From: Halothece sp. MAG
GTDB taxonomy: Bacteria > Cyanobacteriota > Cyanobacteriia > Cyanobacteriales > Rubidibacteraceae
Direction of reading: 5' to 3'
DNA length: 8,586 bases
Assembly: GCA_018610095.1 (NCBI GenBank)
Contig: JAHEOB010000184.1
Coordinates: 1-8,586 of the forward strand
This document shows positions 1 to 5,348 of the stretch, piece after piece. Made by a program: the position numbers and the translations under genes. Numbering within the stretch: the stretch's first letter is position 1; every line of letters begins with the position of its first letter. The notes beneath the pieces are model-generated. The model made no database searches. It worked only from the letters and a program-made list of their open reading frames with translations, and had not been told where the DNA came from.

Positions 1-283
1 GATGTTGGCTGTTTTGTTTGACTTTAGTCCATAAAGTGCGATAAGTTGCTCCTACCTGACGGCAGACATTACACGTCATCTGAGCAGGGAGTTGGAACTG
101 ATAACGAATCTCGTAGTAAGCTAATTTTTGGAGTTTATTAGCACTACTGGTTCGTTTATGGTCAAAAGCTAGTTGTGAAACATAGTTAAGCGCATCCCGA
201 TAAGCTAAAGAAACCTCCCTTAAGAGAGACTTTTGCTCCTGAGAGAGGTTTAACTTTAACTTGGCGGTAATGACTTGTTTCAT
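1..283 (-). CDS. tnpB: TnpB-type (OrfB, IS200/IS605 family) protein, N-terminal fragment
   Basis: The frame opens at an ATG (bases 283-281, minus strand) and stays open for 94 codons to the window edge, so the 3' part lies outside. It begins MKQVITAKLKLNLSQEQ, followed by LAYRDALNYVSQLAFD (about residues 26-41), LQKLAYYEIRYQFQLPAQM and CNVCRQVGATYRTLW. This is the usual start of cyanobacterial OrfB/TnpB proteins: a beta strand, then the helix-turn-helix OrfB region. TnpB proteins are RNA-guided DNA nucleases of IS200/IS605 and IS1341-type elements. The catalytic RuvC Asp/Glu/Asp residues and the zinc finger lie further C-terminal, so activity cannot be judged here. No tnpA lies between this start and position 490, so this may be a tnpB-only element or a degraded one. 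No clear Shine-Dalgarno sequence precedes the ATG. Confidence 0.85.
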   Translation of the reverse strand, partial: MKQVITAKLKLNLSQEQKSLLREVSLAYRDALNYVSQLAFDHKRTSSANKLQKLAYYEIRYQFQLPAQMTCNVCRQVGATYRTLWTKVKQNSQH

Positions 284-315
284 GGTTCAATATTTCACGA
301 ACTAACTTAATTATG

Positions 316-335
316 ACAGATTAGTACAGATTAGT
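316..335. repeat. Perfect tandem duplication of a 10-mer upstream of tnpB
   Basis: ACAGATTAGT occurs twice back to back, at 316-325 and 326-335, in the AT-rich leader 33 bases upstream of the tnpB start. It may be part of the element's left end, a small binding-site pair, or slippage. The sequence does not decide between these. Confidence 0.6.
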
Positions 336-341
336 GAGGAT

Positions 342-447
342 GTGGCAATTCCTGAGGCGCCGTCGTCGGAATTCAGTTCCGACGTCCCGTGAGCGCCGTC
401 CCTCGACTAATCGCTAACGCGATGTGTAGTCGGAGAATCCTTGCCAC
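342..447. repeat. Nested inverted repeats (three stems), candidate IS200/IS605 element end
   Basis: An outer pair, GTGGCAA (342-348) and TTGCCAC (441-447), encloses two hairpins. Hairpin A has an 8-bp perfect stem, CGTCGGAA (364-371) with TTCCGACG (377-384), around the loop TTCAG. Outside it, GGCGC (356-360) can pair with GCGCC (393-397). Hairpin B pairs CGACTA (404-409) with TAGTCG (427-432) and ATCGC (410-414) with GCGAT (419-423), with loop TAAC and a 3-base bulge GTG. Known family biology: single-strand transposases of IS200/IS605 recognise subterminal hairpins, and TnpB guide RNAs are highly structured. The location directly upstream of tnpB suggests the left end of that element, but the exact boundary cannot be fixed. 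A free-standing small repeat element or a structured RNA are alternatives. Confidence 0.5.
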
Positions 448-489
448 TTTTGTTGAATAAACAACTATGGTGAAAACAGTTAATTCAAA

Positions 490-1620
490 ATGAACATGGG
501 TTGGACAAAAAACGGGTATTTTAATTTTGGCGGACAAGGTCCCCTTTCTCAGGAAAGTTTACAAGTGATTGTACAAGCCTATGAAAAAATTCAGGCGCAA
601 GGCCCTTATTCTCAAAGCGTGAATCAATGGATAGAGGAACAAATTGCCCAAACCCGTCACGCGATCGCGCAAGAAGTGGGAACAACATCAGATACCATTA
701 CCCTGACGGAAAATGTCACGGTTGGATGTAATATAGCGTTATGGGGACTAAATTGGCAAAATCAGGATCACATTTTACTTACTGATTGTGAACATCCTGG
801 CATTATTGCAACGGTTCAAGAATTGGGATATCGCTTCGGGGTACAATATTCCACTTGTCCCATTATGGATACTTTAAATGAAGGCAATCCCACTGCAGTA
901 ATCCAGCAGCATCTGCAACCCCATACTCGATTAGTGATTTTGTCTCACTTATTATGGAATACAGGGCAAGTCTTTCCGTTGACAGAAATTACGCGGGTGT
1001 GTCATGAACAAGGCGTGAAAGTTTTAGTGGATGCAGCGCAATCTGTGGGTTCTCTCCCTTTAGATTTAGCTGCGACAGGGGTTGATTTTTATGCCTTTAC
1101 TGGCCATAAATGGTTATGTGGCCCTGCTGGCGTGGGCGGATTATATATTTCCCCTAACAATTTTGAACAACTGCGTCCCACCTTTATTGGCTGGCGGGGA
1201 TTGAATTTAAATAGCCAAGGGAAACCCGTTAGCTACAAACAAGGCGGACAACGGTTTGAAGTGGCAACCTCTCCTTACCCCGAATATATGGGATTAAGCA
1301 GCGCGATCGCGCAACACCATCGTTGGGGAACAGCAACACAACGTTACCAAACCATTTGTGAACGCAGTGCCATGCTTTGGGAACGATTATCGTCTCTGCC
1401 CAAGGTTCATTGTTTACGCAGCTGCCCCCCAGAAGCGGGATTAGTTTCCTTTCAATTAGAAGGAATTGCTCACAAACCCTTTGTCAAAGAATTGGAACAA
1501 GAAGGCTTTTTATTACGAACCCTTGCTGATCCCGACTGTATCCGTGCCTGTGTGCATTATTTTACCACCTTAGAAGAAATTGAAGGCTTAATTGCGGTCA
1601 TGAAACAGAAACTTTTTTAA
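490..1620 (+). CDS. L-cysteine/cystine C-S lyase (class V PLP aminotransferase fold)
   Basis: This cytosolic PLP enzyme of 376 residues probably splits cystine or cysteine to pyruvate, ammonia and a persulfide or sulfide, supplying sulfur for uses such as iron-sulfur cluster assembly. Class V landmarks are VLVDAAQS (178-185, with Asp181 for the PLP ring nitrogen) and TGHKW (204-208), where Lys207 is the Schiff-base lysine. Stretches I recall from the Synechocystis cystine lyase (C-DES) recur: YFNFGGQG (10-17), TDCEHPGIIA (98-107), SHLLWNTGQV (152-161) and ADPDCIRAC (346-354). Arg343 and Arg352 have the nine-residue spacing of that enzyme's carboxylate-binding arginines. The start is the ATG at 490; a second ATG two codons later is possible, and neither has a good Shine-Dalgarno. 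Its stop overlaps that of the convergent gene at 1617-1985. A SufS/NifS-type cysteine desulfurase or an isopenicillin N epimerase-like annotation is the alternative, but the lyase-specific motifs argue against both. Confidence 0.85.
   Translation: MNMGWTKNGYFNFGGQGPLSQESLQVIVQAYEKIQAQGPYSQSVNQWIEEQIAQTRHAIAQEVGTTSDTITLTENVTVGCNIALWGLNWQNQDHILLTDCEHPGIIATVQELGYRFGVQYSTCPIMDTLNEGNPTAVIQQHLQPHTRLVILSHLLWNTGQVFPLTEITRVCHEQGVKVLVDAAQSVGSLPLDLAATGVDFYAFTGHKWLCGPAGVGGLYISPNNFEQLRPTFIGWRGLNLNSQGKPVSYKQGGQRFEVATSPYPEYMGLSSAIAQHHRWGTATQRYQTICERSAMLWERLSSLPKVHCLRSCPPEAGLVSFQLEGIAHKPFVKELEQEGFLLRTLADPDCIRACVHYFTTLEEIEGLIAVMKQKLF
661..668. repeat. HIP1 octamer GCGATCGC (first of ten in the window)
   Basis: GCGATCGC is the highly iterated palindrome of many cyanobacterial genomes. 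Copies start at 661, 1303, 2391, 3453, 4555, 5065, 5736, 6890, 7669 and 8378. All lie inside intact protein genes, and none lies in the tnpB fragment, the tRNA or the intergenic gaps. The density is about one per 860 bases. One chance occurrence would be expected per about 65 kb in random sequence of even base composition. Confidence 0.95.
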
Positions 1621-1985
1621 TTTTTATCTGCTTGATAGGTCCAGAAATTATTAAAAACTGCGATTGTCACAAATTTCTGATTATCAATATTGGGTACAGG
1701 AACATTAAATTCAGTGGTATAAATACTAAATAAAAAATAGTTGTCTCGTTGGGTGGAATCATCGATCAAATTTCCCATCTGATTACGCCCCACATCAACA
1801 GCATTCTCACATTGATCGCGCAAAAAACTTTGCTCAACATCACTGCAAACTTCCTTTTTCACATAAGAGTTCATTTGCTTTGCAGCATAATCTTTGTAAC
1901 GATCACGACTGGGATTTGTTGCTACCATTACTCCTCCTAAAACACCGAGGAGAACTAAACTGCCGATTAAAGGAATACGTTTCAT
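1617..1985 (-). CDS. DUF4359-like small membrane-anchored protein
   Basis: This is a 122-residue protein of unknown function. Residues 5-22 form one hydrophobic segment after Lys-Arg, which is either an uncleaved signal anchor or a signal peptide, so the rest is probably outside the cytoplasmic membrane (periplasm or thylakoid lumen). TNPS follows at 23-26. Cys47 and Cys59 are the only cysteines and could form a disulfide outside the cytoplasm. The C-terminal part has TQRDNYFLFSIYTTEF (78-93) and VFNNFWTY (110-117), a pattern I associate with the cyanobacterial DUF4359 family. Its stop codon overlaps the convergent lyase stop by four bases (TTAA), with no hairpin between them. Upstream it is divergent from the tRNA-His gene across 75 bases. 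No strong ribosome binding site is seen. Family assignment is from memory of the motifs. Confidence 0.7.
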   Translation of the reverse strand: MKRIPLIGSLVLLGVLGGVMVATNPSRDRYKDYAAKQMNSYVKKEVCSDVEQSFLRDQCENAVDVGRNQMGNLIDDSTQRDNYFLFSIYTTEFNVPVPNIDNQKFVTIAVFNNFWTYQADKN

Positions 1986-2007
1986 AAGATAAAAGTTGAC
2001 TTCAAGG

Positions 2008-2037
2008 TTGACGCTAACGGCTCTTAGTCATTATGAT
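2008..2037 (+). promoter_or_regulatory. Candidate sigma70-type promoter of tRNA-His
   Basis: TTGACG (2008-2013) and TATGAT (2032-2037) are separated by 18 bases. This places a start site around 2044, just ahead of the tRNA 5' end at 2061. Both boxes are one or two bases from consensus. It is inferred from sequence only. Confidence 0.55.
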
Positions 2038-2060
2038 AAAATACGTAACTAACCTAGCAT

Positions 2061-2134
2061 GGCGAGCGTAGCCAAGCGGTTAAGGCAGCGGATTGTGGTT
2101 CCGCCATTCGTGGGTTCGAATCCCATCGTTCGCC
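2061..2134 (+). tRNA. tRNA-His (anticodon GTG)
   Basis: The full cloverleaf can be drawn by hand. The acceptor stem 2062-2068 pairs with 2127-2133 with one G-U. The D stem is GCC/GGC (2071-2073, 2084-2086). The anticodon stem GCGGA/TCCGC (2088-2092, 2100-2104) holds a 7-base loop with anticodon GTG at 2095-2097. The T stem 2110-2114 pairs with 2122-2126 around TTCGAAT. The histidine-specific extra G at position -1 is encoded (2061) and faces C73 (2134), the identity element for histidyl-tRNA synthetase. CCA is not encoded, so it must be added after transcription. A T-run follows directly. Confidence 0.97.
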
Positions 2135-2143
2135 CTTTTTTTT
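2135..2143 (+). terminator. T-tract ending the tRNA-His transcript
   Basis: Eight consecutive T residues (2136-2143) begin one base after the tRNA 3' end. The stable tRNA arms can serve as the upstream hairpin, so this is a plausible intrinsic terminator separating the tRNA from glmM. Confidence 0.6.
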
Positions 2144-2176
2144 ATTGGTCATTGGTAAAATTTGCTAAACATGATA

Positions 2177-2208
2177 TCCTCACCCACTAAATCGCTTTGT
2201 GTGAGGAG
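2177..2208 (+). promoter_or_regulatory. Hairpin covering the glmM ribosome binding site
   Basis: The glmM Shine-Dalgarno GAGGAG (2203-2208) stands 8 bases ahead of its ATG and supports that start. The segment GTGAGGA (2201-2207), which contains most of it, is perfectly complementary to TCCTCAC (2177-2183) across a 17-base loop. If formed in the mRNA, this stem would mask the ribosome binding site. It could act in translational control, or it could be chance, since any CCTC-containing leader can pair with a GAGG-type site. Confidence 0.4.
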
Positions 2209-2216
2209 TTTGGTGA

Positions 2217-3617
2217 ATGGTTGTATCACTGGCTGCTAATTCCTTCTTAAATTTACCTGAATTACCCAGAACAGCGTTGTTTGGCACCGATGGCATTCGT
2301 GGTAAAGCAGGCAATCTCTTAACGGCTCCGTTTGCCCTCTCGTTAGGGTTTTGGGCAGGGCAAGTCTATAAAGAACAATCTGGGGTGGGCGCGATCGCGA
2401 TCGGGCAAGATTCGCGTAATTCCAGCGATATGTTAGCCACTTCCCTAACGGCAGGATTAACTGCTGCGGGGTTAGAAGTGTGGAACTTGGGATTGTGCCC
2501 CACTCCCGGTGTGGCGTTTTTAACCGCCCATACAGAAGCCATTGGTGGGGTAATGATTTCTGCCAGTCATAATCCCCCCGAAGATAATGGGATTAAATTT
2601 TTCGGTGCTGATGGATTAAAATTAGATAAAACCGCAACCAGCGCGATCGAGGCTGGCGTACGCGGTGATAAGCAAGGGGTTGCCCCTGAGGTGAACTGGG
2701 GAAAACATTATCCTCGTCATACCCTAGTTGAACAATATGCCAATACGCTACAGCAATCCTTACCCGAGGTGCATTTAAATGGCTTAAAAATAGTCCTCGA
2801 TTTAGCGTGGGGAGCTTGTGTGCATCTTGCCCCTACGGTATTTGAACAGATGGGGGCGGAGGTTATATCCTTACATAACCGCCCAGATGGGGATCGCATT
2901 AATGTCGGATGTGGATCAACCCATCTCAGTTTACTCCAACAAGCCGTTGTGGAACACCAAGCAGACATGGGCTTTGCCTTTGATGGCGATGCCGATCGCG
3001 CTTTAGCGGTGGATAGCCAAGGGCGAGTGATTGATGGGGATTATATTCTCTATCTGCTAGGAAACCAGTTGAAACAACAATCCCAACTACCAGGGAATTT
3101 ATTAGTCGCTACCGTCATGGCGAATTTAGGGTTTGAACGTGCTTGGGAAGCAGTGGGCGGTCACCTCATTCGCACCCCCGTCGGCGATCAACATGTTCAA
3201 GCCCAAATGTGGGAAACTGGGGCAATGCTAGGAGGCGAACAATCAGGGCATATTATTTGTCATCACTATAACTGTACTGGCGATGGTTTATTAACCGCCC
3301 TGCATACTGCGTGTTTAACTCGGCAATTAGGACAATCTTTAGCAACCCTGCGAGATGAAAGTTTTGAAACCTATCCCCAATTATTAACTAATGTTCGCGT
3401 AGAAGACGCAGAAAAACGGTGTGATTGGCAATCCTGTGAACCCTTACAAAGCGCGATCGCGCAAGCAGAAGAAGCAATGGGCGATCAAGGACGGGTGTTA
3501 GTCCGTGCCTCGGGAACCGAACCCGTAATCCGCGTTATGGTAGAAGCAGCAGAGGAAGAGGTTGCCCAACAATGGAGCGATCATTTAGTTGAGGTAGTCC
3601 ATCAGTATTTGGGTTAG
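2217..3617 (+). CDS. glmM: Phosphoglucosamine mutase
   Basis: GlmM interconverts glucosamine 6-phosphate and glucosamine 1-phosphate in the cytosol, the step before UDP-GlcNAc for peptidoglycan and lipopolysaccharide. The 466-residue protein shows the four-domain alpha-phosphohexomutase motifs in order. LFGTDGIRG is at 21-29. The active-site serine loop SASHNP (115-120) has the phosphoserine at Ser117. The magnesium loop DGDADR is at 256-261. The sugar-binding GEQSGH (340-345) is the form typical of GlmM rather than of phosphoglucomutase or phosphomannomutase. The C-terminal phosphate-binding loop RASGTEPVIR is at 430-439. No key residue is missing. The ATG at 2217 is supported by GAGGAG 8 bases upstream. 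It probably has its own promoter, because the tRNA transcript ahead likely ends at the T-tract. It contains two HIP1 octamers. Confidence 0.95.
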   Translation: MVVSLAANSFLNLPELPRTALFGTDGIRGKAGNLLTAPFALSLGFWAGQVYKEQSGVGAIAIGQDSRNSSDMLATSLTAGLTAAGLEVWNLGLCPTPGVAFLTAHTEAIGGVMISASHNPPEDNGIKFFGADGLKLDKTATSAIEAGVRGDKQGVAPEVNWGKHYPRHTLVEQYANTLQQSLPEVHLNGLKIVLDLAWGACVHLAPTVFEQMGAEVISLHNRPDGDRINVGCGSTHLSLLQQAVVEHQADMGFAFDGDADRALAVDSQGRVIDGDYILYLLGNQLKQQSQLPGNLLVATVMANLGFERAWEAVGGHLIRTPVGDQHVQAQMWETGAMLGGEQSGHIICHHYNCTGDGLLTALHTACLTRQLGQSLATLRDESFETYPQLLTNVRVEDAEKRCDWQSCEPLQSAIAQAEEAMGDQGRVLVRASGTEPVIRVMVEAAEEEVAQQWSDHLVEVVHQYLG

Positions 3618-3635
3618 CCATTGATAGGGAAAAGA

Positions 3636-3675
3636 GGAGACAAGGAGAGGAAATAAAAGCATTTTCTTTGTCTCC
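3636..3675 (+). terminator. Hairpin downstream of glmM, terminator-like but without a U-tract
   Basis: GGAGACAA (3636-3643) pairs perfectly with TTGTCTCC (3668-3675). With G-U pairs the RNA stem on the plus strand extends inward to 14 bp (3636-3649 with 3662-3675) around a 12-base loop. It starts 18 bases after the glmM stop. The following bases (CATTAATTAC) lack a T-run, so it may protect the 3' end or work poorly as an intrinsic terminator. On the minus strand the 8-bp core is followed by TCTTTTCC, so it could also end leftward transcription. Confidence 0.45.
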
Positions 3676-3681
3676 CATTAA

Positions 3682-3838
3682 TTACTCACCTCCTTTAGAT
3701 ATTAATAACTTGACTACATCTTTAGATAGCCATAACCCAGCATTTTGAAGAGCGTTTATTCGTGGCGTTACTAAGTTAATGGTTCCTTTTTGTTTTACTA
3801 AACTACTGCACTCTTAGTGTATATAAATTAAAGTTTTT
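3682..3838 (-). pseudogene. Remnant of a DUF3368-like (PIN-domain toxin-type) gene, C-terminal end only
   Basis: On the minus strand, bases 3813-3682 read in one frame as about 43 codons ending in TAA (3684-3682). They include LVKQKGTINLV, ALQNAGLWLSKDVV and a final SKGGE. This resembles the C-terminal end of cyanobacterial DUF3368 proteins, which are PIN-like and usually the toxin half of UPF0175/DUF3368 pairs. In that family a sequence like AKxxGLI is followed by a helix, FW(I/L)S and a terminal GE. No start codon exists in this frame, and a stop lies directly upstream at 3816-3814. One frame over, bases 3838-3806 read KNFNLYTLRVQ, matching the family's preceding KVIGTLGVL-like strand, as expected after a frameshift. 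The N-terminal catalytic part and the antitoxin are absent. The assignment rests on memory of the family and is moderate. Confidence 0.45.
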
Positions 3839-3846
3839 TACACATT

Positions 3847-3862
3847 ATTGTTTCAAAACAAT
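3847..3862. promoter_or_regulatory. 16-bp palindrome just upstream of the Uma2 gene, possible operator
   Basis: ATTGTTT (3847-3853) and AAACAAT (3856-3862) form a perfect 7+7 inverted repeat around the dinucleotide CA, ending 11 bases before the ATG at 3874. It is too tight for a good RNA hairpin, and the symmetry suits a dimeric regulator. A weak promoter (TTTACT at 3794-3799 and TGTATA at 3818-3823, 18-base spacer) lies upstream, which would put the palindrome downstream of the start site. AT-rich composition raises the odds of chance. Confidence 0.35.
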
Positions 3863-3873
3863 TAATAAGTTTT

Positions 3874-4452
3874 ATGAATACCTATACCCTAAATTTTAAC
3901 CCAGTTTTGGAATTAAATGATGAGCAGTTTTTACAAATTTGTCAAGCTAATCCTGATCTCCAATTGGAACGTACTGCCTATGGAGAGTTACTGATTATGT
4001 CACCCACTGGGGGAGAAACAGGAAATCGCAATGCCGAATTAATTGGTGAGTTAATTATTTGGAATCGTCAGAAACAACAAGGGAAAGTATTTGATTCTTC
4101 AACAGGATTTAAACTGCCAAATGGTGCCATTCGTTCTCCTGATGTTGCTTGGATCAAACAACAACGATGGGAACAATTATCTGCAACCGAAAAACAAAAA
4201 TTTCTCCCCATTGCCCCTGATTTTGTGATCGAATTACGCTCAGAAACTGATTCTTTAAAAGAGGTTCAAGACAAACTGACAGAATATATGGAGAATGGGG
4301 TTAAACTGGGTTGGTTAATTGACCCCATTCAAAAACAAGTACAAATCTATCGGGATCAAGCACCAATGGAACAATTGAATCACCCGAAGACGATTTCGGG
4401 AGAACCCCTTTTAACAGGATTCCTATTGGATTTGAGTTTGGTGTGGGGATGA
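3874..4452 (+). CDS. Uma2-family (DUF820) putative endonuclease
   Basis: This 192-residue protein belongs to the family greatly expanded in cyanobacteria, with a PD-(D/E)XK-type fold. The cellular substrate is not established and members are often scattered near mobile DNA. Visible landmarks are GELLIMSPTGGETGNRN (37-53), FDSSTGFKLPNG (73-84), RSPDVAWI (87-94) with the putative metal ligand Asp90, and PDFVIELRSETDSL (115-128) with Glu120 and Arg122 in the E-x-R/K position. The family signature GVKLGWLIDP (142-151) and a C-terminal LTGFLLDL (180-187) follow. The putative catalytic positions are intact and the length is normal. The start is the ATG at 3874; no strong Shine-Dalgarno is seen. The stop TGA overlaps the ATG of the ABC ATPase gene downstream, so the two are probably translated from one message. 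Confidence 0.85.
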   Translation: MNTYTLNFNPVLELNDEQFLQICQANPDLQLERTAYGELLIMSPTGGETGNRNAELIGELIIWNRQKQQGKVFDSSTGFKLPNGAIRSPDVAWIKQQRWEQLSATEKQKFLPIAPDFVIELRSETDSLKEVQDKLTEYMENGVKLGWLIDPIQKQVQIYRDQAPMEQLNHPKTISGEPLLTGFLLDLSLVWG

Positions 4453-5192
4453 CTGGTAATTCTGAGATTATTTTAGAAGCGGATCAGATCAGTTTAAGGG
4501 ATGATTGGGGCTTTAATTCTATTTTAAAAAATATCTCCTTGCAGATAAAACAGCGCGATCGCGCGGTAATTATTGGTGCCTCAGGTGCCGGAAAAACTTC
4601 CCTATTACGACTGTTAAATCGCCTCGTTGAACCCACTACCGGAACGCTTTATTTTCAAAAAACGCCTTATTGGGAAATTCCTGTTATTACACTGCGTCAA
4701 CAGGTGGTGTTAGTGCCTCAAGAACCCAAATTATTAGGGATGACAGTAGCGGAAACTTTAGCCTATCCGTTGCAGTTACAACATCAATCTCAATCTGAAA
4801 TTAATCAACGCCTAACGACTTATACGGAAAAGTTAAAAATACCTGCCAGTTGGTTTGATAAAACCGAATTACAACTCTCGTTTGGGCAACGTCAACTGGT
4901 TACCATTGCCCGGGGGTTAATGATGCAACCATCGGTTTTATTATTAGATGAACCCACCTCAGGATTAGATATCGCAACTGCCAATCACTTAATAAATGTC
5001 TTAAAACAGGAAGCCCTAACCATTATTATGGTTAATCATCAACTCGATGTTGCGGAAACCTTCAGCGATCGCGTACTCTACCTCAAACAAGGAGAGTTAA
5101 GCCAAAATATCTCCAATCAAAACTTAGACTGGCAAAACCTCAAACAAGAAATTTTGGAAACAGAAGCAGAACTGGAAGCAGAATGGAACTAA
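4449..5192 (+). CDS. ABC transporter ATP-binding protein (YbbL/FetA-like, orphan)
   Basis: This is a single nucleotide-binding domain of 247 residues, a cytosolic subunit that would hydrolyse ATP for a separate permease. Using the ATG at 4449, the Walker A GASGAGKT is at 43-50, the Q-loop VPQEP has Gln91, the signature LSFGQRQ is at 143-149 (canonical LSGGQ, so one glycine is replaced by Phe), Walker B is LLLDEP with Asp167 and Glu168, the D-loop SGLD follows, and the switch His is 197. The layout after the Q-loop (LLGMTVAETLAYPLQLQ) resembles YbbL/FetA-type ATPases, but the substrate is unknown and no permease gene lies in this window. The C-terminus is rich in Glu. The ATG is preferred because it forms an ATGA overlap with the Uma2 stop; an in-frame GTG at 4443 would add two residues. 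Confidence 0.85.
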   Translation: MTGNSEIILEADQISLRDDWGFNSILKNISLQIKQRDRAVIIGASGAGKTSLLRLLNRLVEPTTGTLYFQKTPYWEIPVITLRQQVVLVPQEPKLLGMTVAETLAYPLQLQHQSQSEINQRLTTYTEKLKIPASWFDKTELQLSFGQRQLVTIARGLMMQPSVLLLDEPTSGLDIATANHLINVLKQEALTIIMVNHQLDVAETFSDRVLYLKQGELSQNISNQNLDWQNLKQEILETEAELEAEWN

Positions 5193-5224
5193 AGCGATTT
5201 GATCAACCAGTATCTGAATCGCTT
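5192..5224. repeat. 8-bp inverted repeat immediately after the ABC gene
   Basis: AAGCGATT (5192-5199) and AATCGCTT (5217-5224) are perfect complements around a 17-base loop. The left arm includes the last base of the ABC stop codon. No T-run follows in either direction, so it is at best a weak terminator or an mRNA 3'-end stabiliser. The rest of the gap up to sqdB (5225-5348) shows only a possible TTGATA box at 5278-5283 without a convincing -10 partner. Confidence 0.4.
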
Positions 5225-5348
5225 CGAAAGTTTCCAACTGTAAAAAGGAGAATGATACAATAAATTACCCAATCGGTTTGATAAACAAATGAATGGGTAT
5301 TAGCCTACGGCTGAGATAGTGGTTTTAATATAAAGGGTTAAATTAATT

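Noticed and set aside
1749..1940. Plus-strand 63-codon open frame
   Set aside because: It is antisense to the DUF4359-like gene, with no ribosome binding site and no recognisable protein features. The minus-strand frame has a coherent membrane segment and conserved motifs.
2144..2156. Direct repeat ATTGGTC/ATTGGTA between the tRNA and glmM
   Set aside because: It is short and in AT-rich leader sequence, and it fits no clear promoter or binding site with confidence.
2717..3006. Open frames overlapping the middle of glmM (minus 2717-2968, plus 2818-3006)
   Set aside because: They lie wholly inside a well-conserved gene in other frames and show no family motifs, so they are shadows.
3535..3678. 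Minus-strand 47-codon frame starting at 3678 with a very strong Shine-Dalgarno-like GGAGGTGAG ahead of it
   Set aside because: The purine-rich site is simply the codons for the terminal Gly-Gly-Glu of the DUF3368-like remnant, and the frame runs antisense into the glmM 3' end with a low-complexity leucine and proline tail. It has no recognisable protein character.
4443..4448. GTG at 4443 as the start of the ABC ATPase
   Set aside because: It is in frame and possible, but the ATG at 4449 forms the common ATGA overlap with the upstream stop and needs no rare start. The difference is only two residues.
5241..5263. Mini-frame ATG-ATA-CAA-TAA after AAAAAGGAG upstream of sqdB
   Set aside because: The Shine-Dalgarno-like GGAG is one base from the ATG, too close for initiation, and three codons carry no evidence of an upstream regulatory peptide.
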